Assembly: GCA_032622095.1 (NCBI GenBank)
Contig: CP136063.1
Location: 35,002,106-35,066,105 of the forward strand
Direction: 5' to 3'
DNA length: 64,000 bases
From: Siphonodentalium dalli
Lineage: Eukaryota > Mollusca > Scaphopoda > Gadilida > Siphonodentaliidae
Part shown: positions 45,009 to 57,500 of the stretch, piece after piece
How the letters are laid out: each line of letters opens with the position of its first letter
Numbering within the stretch: the first letter of the stretch is position 1
Program-made: the position numbers and the translations under genes
Notes under the pieces: generated by a model
Database searches by the model: none
Told to the model about the DNA's origin: nothing
Seen by the model: the letters and a program-made list of their open reading frames with translations, nothing else

Positions 45009-45644
45009 CAGGCCATTCGGTTGATACCACATAGCGATATAGAGCATTAGGCTGTTCATATGGATACGTACCGAACGTCAAATTTCACAGATTGATTGGT
45101 TATGATGTTTTATTCCATAGACTCCATAGTTATAATCGATAATGAGTATAATTAGCGTTTATTTGTGACAAAATCTGACAAAATTACACAATAACATTTC
45201 TGGTCTCTGTAAACAGTAATCATTGTTACCCAATAGTAGAGTTTTACTTCATAATTCATTGGGATTTAGAATTAACTGGCTAACCCCAAATTCGCATTCG
45301 TAACAACCACATTGTTGCCTGTCCTGAATGAACTGTTGCCCGGTTTGTTGACTGTCAAATGTCTCAGATTGATTGTTTGTATTGTCTTGTTCCACAGCTA
45401 TAAGCGCTAATAAGTATAATTAACGTTTATTTGTTACAAAATGACTAAATAAAATTTCTGGTCTCAGTTAGTAACCACTGTTGTTCGTTAGCTGAACAAA
45501 CACACCTTTTTAGACCAGAACATATTCGCAATAAAATTAATATTAATCGATAGAAGCATTTCCGGACAGGCGTCTTCGATTCAAATTTAATATTTTATAC
45601 CCTGGTAACTATATAATACATGTTTACAAAGAGATAATCCACCT
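45009..45644 (-). mobile_element. ~520-bp TTAA MITE, truncated and rearranged copy
   Basis: Begins inside the element (GGCCATTCGGTTGATACCAC), includes an inserted or duplicated middle part (about 45225-45345), and ends GAGATAATCCACCT before TTAA at 45645-45648. Confidence 0.65.
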
Positions 45645-45875
45645 TTAATTATCAACATAATCCACCTTTAATTATCAACATTTTCTTCATGCCGGTTTGT
45701 CATATTTCTGACACACAAAAAAACCCACTTGATTTTAGAGTTATATATCTCGTCGACTGTTAACTGGGCCACTTGAAATTATCGGTGGTGAAGAATAACA
45801 GATTTCAGACATCGATGTCGAAACACTATGAGCTTTGATGGGTGGGTTCCTCGAATTGAATCATATAAAGATGGA

Positions 45876-46085
45876 TTATATCTTTAAATAACAATTTTTA
45901 GATAGCTTACTGCGTATGTAATAATACATATGAGCTGGAAATCCCTGCCCAGAAACTTTCTATCAATTAATCTTGATTTTATTCGATATCATTTTATTGT
46001 AATGTTCTAAATCTACTATAAATTAAAGGTGCATTATCTCTTCCTCAACATTATCTATATAGTTTCCTGGGTATTAAATAATAAA
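45876..46085. mobile_element. Diverged fragments of the TTAA MITE
   Basis: AAGATGGATTATATCTTTAAATAAC and AAAGGTGCATTATCTCTTCC head two short diverged pieces, in inverse and direct orientation respectively. Confidence 0.5.
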
Positions 46086-46346
46086 TACGAGTCGATTCGC
46101 AATTATTATTTACGACACTCACCGGGCTGTCCATGGTTGTTTGGCCTGAGGTGAGAAAAATTTAAAAACTATACAAGAAAATCACTAATCCGAGCATCTA
46201 GACTGGCCTCAACTGAAGCGTTCCTATTATGTTCCTATCAATGGCATCAATTTTGTTTCCTTATAATATGTAGTTGTCAACAGGAATGATGTTGAGATAT
46301 GTAGATGAAGTTTTGAGGGTTATTTGTGATAAACGATTGAAAATAA
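46086..46346 (-). other. Probable 3' non-coding part of the LINE
   Basis: Lies directly downstream (minus strand) of the LINE stop codon. No poly-A tail or target duplication was recognised. Confidence 0.3.
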
Positions 46347-49300
46347 TTAAGTTGTTGTTTCAAAGAAATTTGTCAATTCGTCCCACCGTTCTCTGAATCT
46401 AATCACTTTTAATGAATTGGAATTAGATGGAATGAAAGTCTCAATGTTTTTGTAATATTTGATTGACTGAACTAATCCTTGAATGCAAGGTTCATTATTT
46501 TTCATTTTACAAGAGTATATGTATCTCTTGTATAAGAGTATACATATATTAAGTATATTTAGACTAGAGGTGTTCATCAATCCAAGTATAATATATTCTG
46601 GGGTAAGTTCCAGAGTGATATTGCATTTACTTCTGAGATTATCTTTAAATTGAAGGAGTAAGGTCTTTGAGACTGAACATTCCAAAAAGATATGCAAGAC
46701 TGTTTCTTTTTCATTCCCACAAAACCCACAAAGTTCAGTTTCAGATAATTTGCATTTGAAAAAGTTTTGAGTTGGTGTAGAGTATATCCTGGGTAATTTT
46801 ATATTGGAAAGTTTGCAATCCTGTGTCATCTGTTATTTTATATGGCATTGAATAGATGATTCGCCAATCTTTATCACAAATAGATGTATTAAGACGTTTC
46901 TCCCATATATTCTGTGTCAATTGAGGTGTTATGGCAATATTTTCTATGAAAATTGGATAATTTTTTTACATATTTTAATTGAATTTTGTACAGTCTCAAT
47001 AGATTTCGCAGTGACCAAGCTCAATTTTCTATTATCCTTCACATAAGTCTTCCATGAAGATGGAAGAGCGCTTATCAACCCATGATATGTAGTGAATGGT
47101 GTGTAAATATCATACTTAACACAGAATGAATCATAGTCCAGAAAGTCATAGTCATTTATCAAATCATTTATGAAATATATTCCATGATAGATCCAGCTTT
47201 TATTCATAAATTTTTTACCATCAACAATAATGTTTCCATTCAAATGTAATGGTTGTGACAATATGTCATCAGGGGCTGTGGTGGATTTATGGTCTAATAA
47301 AGACCATGATTGTAGCACACTTTTCCAGAAAGAGTTGACTTTTAAGCTAACTGTTTCCAGTCCTTCTTTTTTCAAGTGCCAAACTTTATTCCCTCCATAT
47401 TGTTCCAATTCATCAAGTATCATAGTTTTCCATCCAGTTGTTAATAAAGGGTCAAGCATTTTCTTTACCCATGATAGTTTTAATGCTTTATCATATAAAT
47501 CAAGATGGGGAAATTTCAAACCACCCAATTCTATTTGGTTAATAATTACATTGCGTTTAATCTTGTCATTTTTTCCAGACCAAAGGAAGTTATAAAACAC
47601 CTTTTGGATCATGTCCTTTATGTCTTGTGAGGGTGAGGGGAGAACAGTTAAAGAGTGTGTTAGGATAGGGAGTGCTAATGTTTTGATAACTGTTGTTTTT
47701 TCCAATGAGACTGAGCTGTCTAAATGACCAATCATTTAATAACTTTTCTATCTTTTTAACTTTATCAATAACATTCTTTTTAATATAGTTCTCATTGAAA
47801 AGGTTGAATTCGATGCGTAATATAGTTACTGCATTATTGTGAATCCACAATATTCGCTCATCAGTGATCAATTCCACACCACAGCCCCGTTTGGATACAA
47901 TCCATATGACTTGAGTTTTATCAAAATTCACTTTCAAACCAGACATATTTGCGAAAGTATTAATTAATTTGAGTGCTGTATTCAAAGAGTGTGAGTCATC
48001 CTGGAGAAAGAGGCTTAGGTCATCTGCATATTGAGTTATGATAAATTTTGAATCGTTAATTTTTATTCCATTAATATCTGGATTATATTTTATAGCTGAA
48101 CTAAGAATTTCAACTGCTAGAATGAATAGATAAGGAGATAATGGATCTCAAGGACGGACACCTCTACCAATATCAATTTTGTCAGACAGATTTCCATTAT
48201 TAATTATATAGCTAAAGATATCATTATAGAATGTATTTATCCAATTTATTATATCAGGGCCAAACTTGAAAAATGTAAGACATTTTTCTAGAAAACACCA
48301 TTCTAAAGAATCGAAAGCTTTTTCAAAGTCCAATAAAGTAAGAATGCCTGGAATATTATTTTCATCACATTTTTTTAATAGATCAAAGACAAGTCTTGTA
48401 GATTCTCCAATGTAACGACCCGTGAAAAATCATAATTGTGTGTCAGAAATTAAATTTGGTAGATATTTCTTTATACAGATTGCAATAACCGAAGTTCCTA
48501 GTTTAGCATCAACATTGAGTAGTGAAATAGGTCTCAATATTTGAGGTAATTTTATAAAATTGATGTTGTTCATAAAGTATTTCTGGGAACTCATGAGTTT
48601 CCGATCCATCACTTTTAATTAAACTAGGAATTGTTTTCTCGGTGTAACTTCTTTTTTCTAGATTACAAAAATATTTGGTTGATTTCTCGCCTTCAATTTT
48701 CCATTTTGCTTTAGTGCGTATAATTATTCCTTGTATTCTTTTATCTCTTAGTGTACTTAATTCTTTAGTTCCTAGTTTAGCATCAACATTGAGTAGTGAA
48801 ATAGGTCTCAATATTTGAGGTAATTTTATAAAATTGATGTTGTTCATAAAGTATTTCTGGGAACTCATGAGTTTCCGATCCATCACTTTTAATTAAACTA
48901 GGAATTGTTTTCTCGGTGTAACTTCTTTTTTCTAGATTACAAAAATATTTGGTTGATTTCTCGCCTTCAATTTTCCATTTTGCTTTAGTGCGTATAATTA
49001 TTCCTTGTATTCTTTTATCTCTTAGTGTACTTAATTCTTTTTTTTACATGTTCTATCTCCTGTGTTATATACATATCACCAGCATCTAACTTTTGCTTCC
49101 AATTTTTGTTCAGTCTTGTCTTGTTTTTTTTAATTTAGAAGAGTATGCTATAGTCTCGCCCCTAATCATAACTTTCAAAGTTTCCCAAAATAATTGGTCG
49201 TTAATATTAAAGGAGTCAGAATCTGTTTTTTGGTTGACTGCTTCTTGTTGACTGCTATATTGATCAACCACATCCGATATTGTTTTTTTCACCAATTCAG

Positions 49301-50133
49301 CATATTCTCGGTCTCTCAATACACTATTGTTAAATTTCCATGTACCTCTTCCTCTAGGATGACAAACAAACTTTAAATTCAGACCAACTGGACTATGATC
49401 AGATGTATAACTAAGCAATATATCTGATTTGACGATGAACGGCTGAAGGTCTGGAGAGGCCAGAAAGTAGTCAAGACGAGCTATTTTACTTCCTCGACCT
49501 CTCCACGTATACCTCTGAGAGCTAGGGTTATGAAGCCTCCCAAACATCGTGCAAGTCCATTCTGTTTTGCCAGAATTTGATTTTCTCATTTGATTTTGTA
49601 TTATATTTCTGTTTATAATTTACAGTGTCAATAGAGTAATCGTGAGGTACATTCCAGTCTCCAGCAATCAATATTGAAGTATTTGCCATATCTTCTAGTT
49701 TAGAAAAGATACCATAAAAAAATGACGGTTTGTCGTCATTGGGACCATAAAGGACACATAGACTGAGTCTTTGGTTTTGTATGGAGATATCTAAAATTAT
49801 AAAATTACCTTTGGGATCTATTATTTTTTCATGAATTTTGTACTGCAATGTGTTTCGAAACATTATAGCTACGCCTCTTTTGGAACTGGATAAAGAAGAA
49901 AAGAAAGCTTCATAACCCCATTCAGCATGCCATTTATTCTCAGTTTCCTTGCTAGAATGTGTATCAATGAGTAATGAAATGTCAAATTTTGTCCTACATC
50001 TGTTAAACAAGTCACTCCGTTTTAGTTGACCCGATGACAACCCTCGACAGTTCAATGCTCCGATGTTGATATTAGCCATTAACTTTATGTTCGTGTAGGT
50101 TAAATATGTTTTCATCGTCTGATTTTCCAACAA
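46347..50133 (-). pseudogene. L1/Tx1-like LINE ORF2, broken
   Basis: Read on the minus strand. The AP-endonuclease domain spans 50133 to about 49110, with GALNCRGLSS, LIAGDWNVPHD and SYTSDHSPVG (the catalytic SDH). The reverse transcriptase follows, with MDFEKAFDSLEW, DPLSPYLFILAVEIL and the catalytic YADD near 48025. The C-terminus has the Cys/His motif CGFCGNEKETVLHIFLEC near 46710. Lesions: a frameshift near 49560; an in-frame stop where the conserved RQGD should be (near 48148); a 275-bp tandem duplication (48493-49042); and further frameshifts near 47740 and 46940. ORF1 and a clear 5' end are not visible. Clade is judged from motif style. Once copied itself by target-primed reverse transcription; now dead. 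Confidence 0.88.
48493..49042 (-). repeat. 275-bp tandem duplication inside the LINE
   Basis: GTTCCTAGTTTAGCATCAAC at 48493 recurs at 48768. The copies are nearly identical through 'TGTGCTTAATTC'-like sequence near 49040. The duplication interrupts the reverse transcriptase frame. Confidence 0.85.
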
Positions 50134-50772
50134 TCAGTAGGAATAGTTTTGTTTACTTCTCCAGTAAAATTTTTGTCTGAAATGAACACCATTTGGAAAT
50201 GTTCCAGTAATATTCAATTCGGAAATTGCCAACAGTTGGAAAGCCTGGGTGCTGGGTGTTAAAATTCAATCGAAAATCGGGGGTTGAAATGGAAACTTGC
50301 GACGCAAGGAATTTGGTGTCTGGTAAAAGTATTTATAAACAGTTCAAGAGGATGCAGTTGGGAAATTCAATGTTGACACCCCTAACAAAATATCCTGTAT
50401 AGCTGCTCTACGTCACTGATTCGGAGACCATAAATATGTAGGCCTACATGTACATATTTTGGAAACTAAAAACTTCCGCGGGAGGCTCGAAAAAGCAAAC
50501 AGACCCTTTCCTTCATCACTCAATATACCCCCATACGATTAAGTATGTTCTAGTAATCTTACAGGAATGGCACGTGTGACATATACAAGAAACATTGATG
50601 AATTGGTGTCATTTGGTCTGGTAAATACTTTACATGGCCATTTTAGTTCTCTACACAATTTTCGCACAGAAAGGAAACGAACGCTCTTTATTTCTGGAAC
50701 GATCCGTGCAAATAGCTGCTTTTAGTTGGGAACCAAACATCTTGGTCAATGTTCTAATTGTTATAACTGTAA
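50134..50772. other. Upstream of the LINE, no gene recognised
   Basis: Could include LINE 5' sequence. No ORF1-like protein is seen on the minus strand. Confidence 0.3.
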
Positions 50773-51981
50773 AGGTGGATTATCTCTTTGTAAACATATA
50801 TTATATAGTTACCGGGGTATAAAATATTAGATTTGAATCGAAGACTCCTGTCAGGAAATGCTTCTATCGATTAATATTAATTTTATTGCGAATATGTTCT
50901 GGTCTAAAAAGGTGTGTTTGTTCAGTTAACGAACAATAGTGGTTACTGTTAACAGAGACCAGAAATTTTATTGTACAATTTTGTCACAAATAAACATTAA
51001 TTAGACTCATTATCGATTATATATGTGGAGCAAGACAATACAAACAATCAATCTGGGACATTTGACTTTCGGTGCCTAGCCATAGGAACTGCCCAGTGCT
51101 CTATGTCGCAATATGGTATCATCCGAATTGTCTGTTCTAAAAATAGTAACATAAACGGTCCCGATTTAATATTCGAAATAAAATCAATATTAATTGATAT
51201 AAGCTTTTCTGGACAGGGGTCTTCAGTTCATATCTATTAGTATTCCCAATTCTACCATAATGATAACAAACTACTAAAGCAATCGAGCCAGGCCATCTTC
51301 GGTCAGCGTTTATTGTTCAGAAGACATGTACATACACATGCATTCACTTTACACTCTATTCTACCAATGCTGTGCAGCGGTCCAGGAACAACCACCCAAA
51401 AAACCCTTTTAGGGAAAACCATGATGGAAACCTGTTATCCGAACACTGGCATGGACACAGCTTCTAGCGTCGGAAATACACTCTCAATGAAATTTTACAC
51501 AGAAAAAGTTCTTACTCTACACATTCCATGTTGATATATGAACACATAAATATCATAAGATAAGAACTTAAAACTATTCTGTATAATAGTGACATATCTG
51601 TCTATGTTATAGTGAGATCTATCAAAATTCTCAAACAAACTCAAATATTATTTTCAAATTTTGAAAACAACAAAAATTGTCAAACTCATTATTTACAAAA
51701 TGAGCAATACACACACTTTAATTAAATTAATTAAAAAATTTGTGTGTGCTGACCCAACAAATCTAGGACTAGAAGTGACTACACTCCACTGATTTCCCGC
51801 CGAAATCAATTCTCCAATAACAACTTTTCATTGGCTACTGCCTTAATGAAAACTCCGCCTACTCATAACATAAATTATTCATCGAGCTGTGAATACAATA
51901 CATACGAGAAAACGCGCGAAAGTTATCATTTTATACCCACGCAACTATTTAAAATTTATTATTTAAAGAGATAATCCATCT
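50773..51981 (+). mobile_element. ~520-bp TTAA MITE split by a ~690-bp insertion
   Basis: The left part (50773 to about 51239) and right part (about 51929-51981) together make one family member; TTAA follows at 51982-51985. The insert (about 51240-51928) interrupts at TCTATTA / TTTTATACCC. It contains CCAAT/ATTGG boxes and an unexplained 73-codon frame (51313-51534). Short inverted AATGATAAC / GTTATCATT words lie near its ends. Confidence 0.7.
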
Positions 51982-52089
51982 TTAAAGCATCTTTTTGTGA
52001 CATGTATTTATCGACCTATTTCGATGCAGGAAACATTTCACAAGTGAATATTATTAGGTGTATTTTGAAGCGCAAACCGCGAAGTGGAT

Positions 52090-53906
52090 TTAATGCGATC
52101 ATGTGTGGAATCAATGCTTTATTGCATAATTTGATCCTGTGTGGAATCAGTGCTTTATTGCATAATGCGAAGCTGTATGGACTTAATCCTTTAATGCATA
52201 ATGCGAACCTGTATGGAATTAATGCTTTACTGCATAATGCGAAACTATGGAATTAATCCTTTATTGCATAATGCGAAACTGTGTGGAATTAATGCTTTAC
52301 TGCATAATGCTATCCTGTATAGAATTAATGCTTTACTGCATAATGCGATCCTGTGTTGAATCAATGCTTTACTGCATAATGCGATCCTGTGTTGAATTAA
52401 TGTTTTACTGCATAATGCGATCCTATGTTGAATTAATGCTTTATTGCATAATGCGATCCTGTGTGGAATTAATGCTTTATTGCATAATGCGATCCTGTGT
52501 TGAATTAATGCTTTACTGCATAATGTCAGCATGTGCGGAATCAATGCTTTATTGCATAATGCGAAGCTGTATGGACTTAATCCTTTAATGCATTATGCGA
52601 TCCTGTGTGTATATAATCCTTTAATGCATTATGCTATCCTGTGTGTATATAATACTTTACTACATAATGCGAAACTGTGTGGAATTAATGCTTTACTGCA
52701 TAATGCGATCCTGTATAGAATAAATGCTTTACTGCATAATGCGATCCTGCGTGGACTTAAGATTTACTGCATAATGTGTATTTAATGATTTACTGCATAA
52801 TGCGATCCTGTGTGGAATTAATGCTTTACTGCATAATGCGATCCTGTGTGGAATTAATGTTTTACTGCATAATGCGCTCCTGTGTGTAATTAATGCTTTA
52901 CTGCATAATGCGATCCTGTGTGGAATTAATTATTTACTGCATAATGCGATCCTGTGTGTAATTAATGCTTTACTGCATAATGCGATCCTGTGTTGAATTA
53001 ATGCTTTACTGCATAATGCGATCCTGTGTGGAATTAATGCTTTACTGCATAATGCGATCCTGTGTGTAATTAATGCTTTACTGCATAATGATATACTGAG
53101 TGTAATTAATGCATTACTGCATAATGAGATCCTGTGTGTAATTAATGCTTTACTGCATAATGCGATCCTGTGTGTAATTAATGTTTTACTGCATAATGAG
53201 ATCCTGTGTGGAATTAATGCTTTACTGCATAATGCGATCCTGTGTTGAATTAATGCTTTATTGCATAATGCGATCCTGTGTTGAATTAATGCTTTACTGC
53301 ATAATGCGATCCTGTTTGGAATTAATGCTTTACTGCATAATGTGAGCATGTGTGGAATCAATGCTTTATTGCATAATGGGAAGCTGTATGGACTTAATCC
53401 TTTAATGCATAATGCGATCCTGTGTGTAGTTAATGCTTAACTGCATAATGCGACCCTGTGTTGAATTAATGCTTTACTGCATAATGCCATCCTGTGTGGA
53501 ATTAATTTTTTTTACTGCATAATGAGATCCTGTGTGGAATTAATGTTTTATTGCATAATGCGACCCTGTGTTGAATTAATGCTTTACTGCATAATGCAAT
53601 CCTGTGTGGAAGTAATGCTTTACTGTACAATGCGATCCTGTGTGGAGTTAGTGCTTTACTGCATAATGTGATCCTGTATGGAATTAATGTGTTACTGCAT
53701 AATGCTATCCTGTGTGGTATTAATGTGTTAGTGCACAATGCGATCCTGTGTGGAATTGGTGCTTTACTGCATAATGCGATCCTGTTTTGATTTAACGCTT
53801 TACTGCATAACGCGATCCTGTATGGAATTAATGCTTTACTGCATAATGCGATCCTGTGTGGAATTAATGCTTTAATGGATAATGCGATCCTGTATGGAAT
53901 TAATGT
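52090..53906 (+). repeat. 36-bp tandem array, about 50 copies
   Basis: AATGCTTTACTGCATAATGC followed by GATCCTGTGTGGAATT repeats with many single-base variants. Because 36 is a multiple of 3, long frames stay open on both strands (12-residue periods such as ELMLYCIMRSCV and CSKALIQHRIAL). Neither has a signal of real coding. The array ends exactly at the TTAA MITE at 53911. Confidence 0.92.
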
Positions 53907-53910
53907 TTAA

Positions 53911-54428
53911 AGGTGGATTATCTCTTTGTAAACATGTATTATATAGTTACCGGGGTATAAAATATTAGATTTGAATCGAAGACTCCTGTCCGGAAATGCA
54001 TTTATAGATTAATATTAATTTTATTTCGAATATTTTCTGGTCTAAAAAGGTGTTTGTTCAGCTAACGAACAATAGTGGTTACTGTTAACAGAGACCAGAA
54101 ATTATATTGTGCAATTTTGTCACAAATAAACGTTAATTATACTCATTATCGCTTATATCTGTGGAACAAAACAATACAAACAACCAATCTGTGACATTTG
54201 ACATTCGTTGCGTAGTGGTAGGAACAGCCCAGTGCTCTATATCGCAATACGGTCTCCTCCGAATGGTCGGTTCTAAAAATAGTAACATAAACGGGCCCGA
54301 TTTAATATTCGAAATAAAATCAGTATTAATTGATAGAAGCTTTTCCGGACATAGGTCTTCAGTTCATATCTATTATTTTATACCCACGCAACTATTTAAA
54401 ATTTGTTATTTAAAGAGATAATCCATCT
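53911..54428 (+). mobile_element. ~520-bp TTAA MITE, full copy
   Basis: AGGTGGATTATCTCTTTGTA to GATAATCCATCT, with TTAA at 53907-53910 and 54429-54432. Very similar to 44485-45004. Inserted into the last unit of the 36-bp array. Confidence 0.85.
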
Positions 54429-54540
54429 TTAAATGGTCAGTATATGTCATTTGGCCCATGTGGACCTCGCAAGTTCAATTTGTCAGTTTAGGGTCATTTT
54501 CGTCTGGAAACATTTAAAAACGATGGATTAAAATAAATTG

Positions 54541-55123
54541 CAACACTTTCAGAGCATACATCCACCCTAGCTAGGACCGCATTGTGGTCACCGACAACCG
54601 ACAACAAGTCGAAATTTTCTACTACGTCGGTTGAACAAAACCATTTCTAACTGCACCTAGCGTCTGGACTATACGGCACGTTATCCCATTCGATGGAGTA
54701 CTTACTGCAAGGGCTCACACTTTCCGTCCGATTGCACATCTATCAAAGATATACAAGCACGCATTGGTTTCATAATGGGAAAACAGAAATTAAACGCATG
54801 TCAGTCTGTAATACGGTGCATTGCTTGCCAAGCGAAACATTATACTAGTATTCATCGCTATAATGCACTACCAGTTGTTCCACTAATTGAACCCAATAAG
54901 ACACAAACGACGGACGCAGTAGTTGTCACAACGGGTACTATCTCGAGAAAACAAGTATATCCCAAAACCGCATAATAAATGTGCGATTCAACTACTGTCA
55001 TGGGAAAAATCATATGGCCTGATAACGACCGTCTGTCGCATTATGCCCCGCGTCGCATTATACCCCACATTACCCTACGTATTCATTAATTACGTTAAAG
55101 CTAATCGCCGACATAGACAACAT
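54541..55123 (+). pseudogene. BEL/Pao retrotransposon gag fragment, copy 1
   Basis: Nearly identical to 62554-63164 but missing about 27 bp at 'CATAATG|GGAAAACA', which removes the first CxxC of the zinc knuckle. What remains reads LNACQSVIRCIACQAKHYTS and continues for about 40 residues before a stop. The family is inferred from copy 2. No long terminal repeats are seen. Confidence 0.7.
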
Positions 55124-55278
55124 AAAGTTTGGGGCTCGCGAAGGGGGTAATATAATATATCTTTTTTTTCTTCAAAGTTTATATAATTACACAATCAAAT
55201 TACCATGATTTGCTTCTTTCTGGTATCGGCATAGTTTCTAACATCTTGAACCACCAGAAGGTCAGACATGTTCTAGTA
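55124..55278. other. Spacer, no gene recognised
   Basis: AT-rich with a poly-T run. Confidence 0.3.
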
Positions 55279-55362
55279 AGGCGGACACCTCGTTGGTATT
55301 GAGTATGCGACCCTACGGTTATGTTTCTCTCGCATTTCCAATACCAACGAGGCGTATGCCTT
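55279..55362. repeat. Imperfect hairpin
   Basis: ACCTCGTTGGTATT near 55287 pairs with AATACCAACGAGG near 55340, with GGCGGACA/GGCGTATGCC shoulders. It lies directly left of the first 451-bp element. Confidence 0.55.
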
Positions 55363-55364
55363 TA

Positions 55365-55815
55365 GGTTACACTGGTGTAAATAAGGTTCGGAGAGACCTC
55401 TAGCGGATGCGGGAGGAATATATAGGAGAGAATAAAATAGACACTGGGCCCTGATTGGTCAATAGCCTTGTGTGCTTTTTGCATAAAAAAATCATCACAC
55501 CTCTTCCCTATGATTTCCCATAGGTAAGATAGCCATTGGCACAGGAATTAACCCTTTGTAGTGAAGTTTGATTTTGTTGGTGTGGTCTAAAATATGACAG
55601 TATTTTTTTATGCGGATCTGACACTAGTTACGAAAACACAAGATTTAAAGGCGAATTCCCTGCTAGACAGATATTATTTTTTTGTGTAAAAAGTTTCCCG
55701 AAATGTCAATTTTTCAGATTAAAAAAAAAAATTGGACCCATGGTTCATATAGCCAACAGCATACGCTAAAACGTTAGCACTGAGGCCTATGGAAAACATT
55801 TACACCAGTGTAACC
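55365..55815. mobile_element. 451-bp inverted-repeat element, copy 1
   Basis: GGTTACACTGGTGTAAAT and its inverse at the ends, flanked by TA (55363-55364 and 55816-55817). It is 451 bp, exactly the same length as the copy at 56717. I counted two mismatches between them (near 55491 and 55571). Non-coding, with a TATATAGG motif near 55420. TA flanks suggest Tc1/mariner-type mobilisation. Confidence 0.85.
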
Positions 55816-55817
55816 TA

Positions 55818-56714
55818 AAGGGAAAAATGAGCTTTTTGGCATTTTTGATTCCTGGGAGTCACTTTAAAGTATTTTAATGCATTTTTCACAGCCTGGTCTT
55901 TCAGTCCAATGAATCTCCCATGCATGGTGTGGCTATTCTTGCTGCTGATGTCTTCTTTCACTTACATCGACCAAAAAATGGTATGATTTTTCATAAAAAA
56001 TGCCAATTTTTCAAGGTATTTTCAAAAAATTTCAAGGTGGTAATTGTCACATGATAATGCAAATTACCCATAACATGAGCATGTCAATGACACACATACC
56101 AATTGTTATAAGAAGCTAATCTAACAAGTATTTTGGATTTTATAGCCAGTGATATACAGATATATATAATAAAAGTGTCTCATTTTCACTGGTGGGTATG
56201 GACATTTGAAGGTTAATAGCACTAAAACTTGGACACATTTAAGAAAATGCTTCAGCATTTCAAAGAGAGCATATCTTTGTTCAACTAATTCAATATACAC
56301 CCACATCCAGTTATCTTGGATCACCCTTGCAGACCTGAAAATGTCATATTTTAGTCTTCCATGTGCTGAGAAAGTCATGTGCTTGATGCTCAGCTGATCA
56401 GATCTGGACTCAATGACCTCACATCACCAGAAGTTCTCTCATGGAAAGGATCTTGTACAGTCTTCCATAGCTGATCCAAGTTTGCAACACCAGACCTAAA
56501 AAACTGTGTGAAAATGGGGCCTGAATATGACTTGTGGTGGAAAAATGTGCTTTTTTGATGAATAATGTGTTACAGAGAGTGGGGTTAAATTGTGTGTGAT
56601 AAATAAAGAACCACAGAAGTGATATTATTTTTGAACACATTTTTTTCATTCATGGGCAATTCTGAAAAAATGTAGGGTGTTACAATTATTCCGCGAAAAA
56701 GCGGGCTATCGCTT
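55818..56714. other. Segment between the twin 451-bp elements
   Basis: AT-rich. Frames of 63-85 codons have no recognisable domain. It ends GCGAAAAAGCGGGCTATCGC. Confidence 0.35.
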
Positions 56715-56716
56715 TA

Positions 56717-57167
56717 GGTTACACTGGTGTAAATAAGGTTCGGAGAGACCTCTAGCGGATGCGGGAGGAATATATAGGAGAGAATAAAATAGACACTGGG
56801 CCCTGATTGGTCAATAGCCTTGTGTGCTTTTTGCATAAAAAAATCGTCACACCTCTTCCCTATGATTTCCCATAGGTAAGATAGCCATTGGCACAGGAAT
56901 TAACCCTTTGTAGTGAAGTTTGAATTTGTTGGTGTGGTCTAAAATATGACAGTATTTTTTTATGCGGATCTGACACTAGTTACGAAAACACAAGATTTAA
57001 AGGCGAATTCCCTGCTAGACAGATATTATTTTTTTGTGTAAAAAGTTTCCCGAAATGTCAATTTTTCAGATTAAAAAAAAAAATTGGACCCATGGTTCAT
57101 ATAGCCAACAGCATACGCTAAAACGTTAGCACTGAGGCCTATGGAAAACATTTACACCAGTGTAACC
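56717..57167. mobile_element. 451-bp inverted-repeat element, copy 2
   Basis: Same termini and length as copy 1, same orientation, TA at 56715-56716 and 57168-57169. The right flanking sequence differs from copy 1, so the two are separate insertions and not a single duplicated segment. Confidence 0.85.
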
Positions 57168-57169
57168 TA

Positions 57170-57500
57170 TATCTGCAACATAGACTATGTAAATTACATT
57201 GTTCTATTACGACCTCCGCTGTTTAAAACCACTTTTTGAAATGTCATTTTCGGCGCTGACATATTTTTATTTTATATGACAGTACAGGGGCGTTTCTTTG
57301 GACACGAATCTAACTGCATCGTCTTTCTGATAAAGTTAACTCATGAATGTTCTGTAATATTTATTGAGGCAATTATATTGATACAATGCACGGAGCGATT
57401 GAGCCATCAACACTAGAGACGGGAGAGGAGAGAAACACACCTGAAAGTAGGCCTGCTTCTCAAACACAAATGGATTCGTTTAGCCGGTCGTACGAAGCAA
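57170..57500. other. Region upstream of the second zinc-finger gene
   Basis: Contains an ATG at 57386 opening 47 codons (MHGAIEPSTLETGEERNTPE and onward) in a different frame from the finger ORF, ending at 57529. It is either an upstream ORF or the true N-terminus separated by a frameshift. Confidence 0.35.

Noticed and set aside
52002-53738. Long frames on both strands of the 36-bp array
   Set aside because: They are explained by a period divisible by three. No start context, domain or codon bias supports translation.
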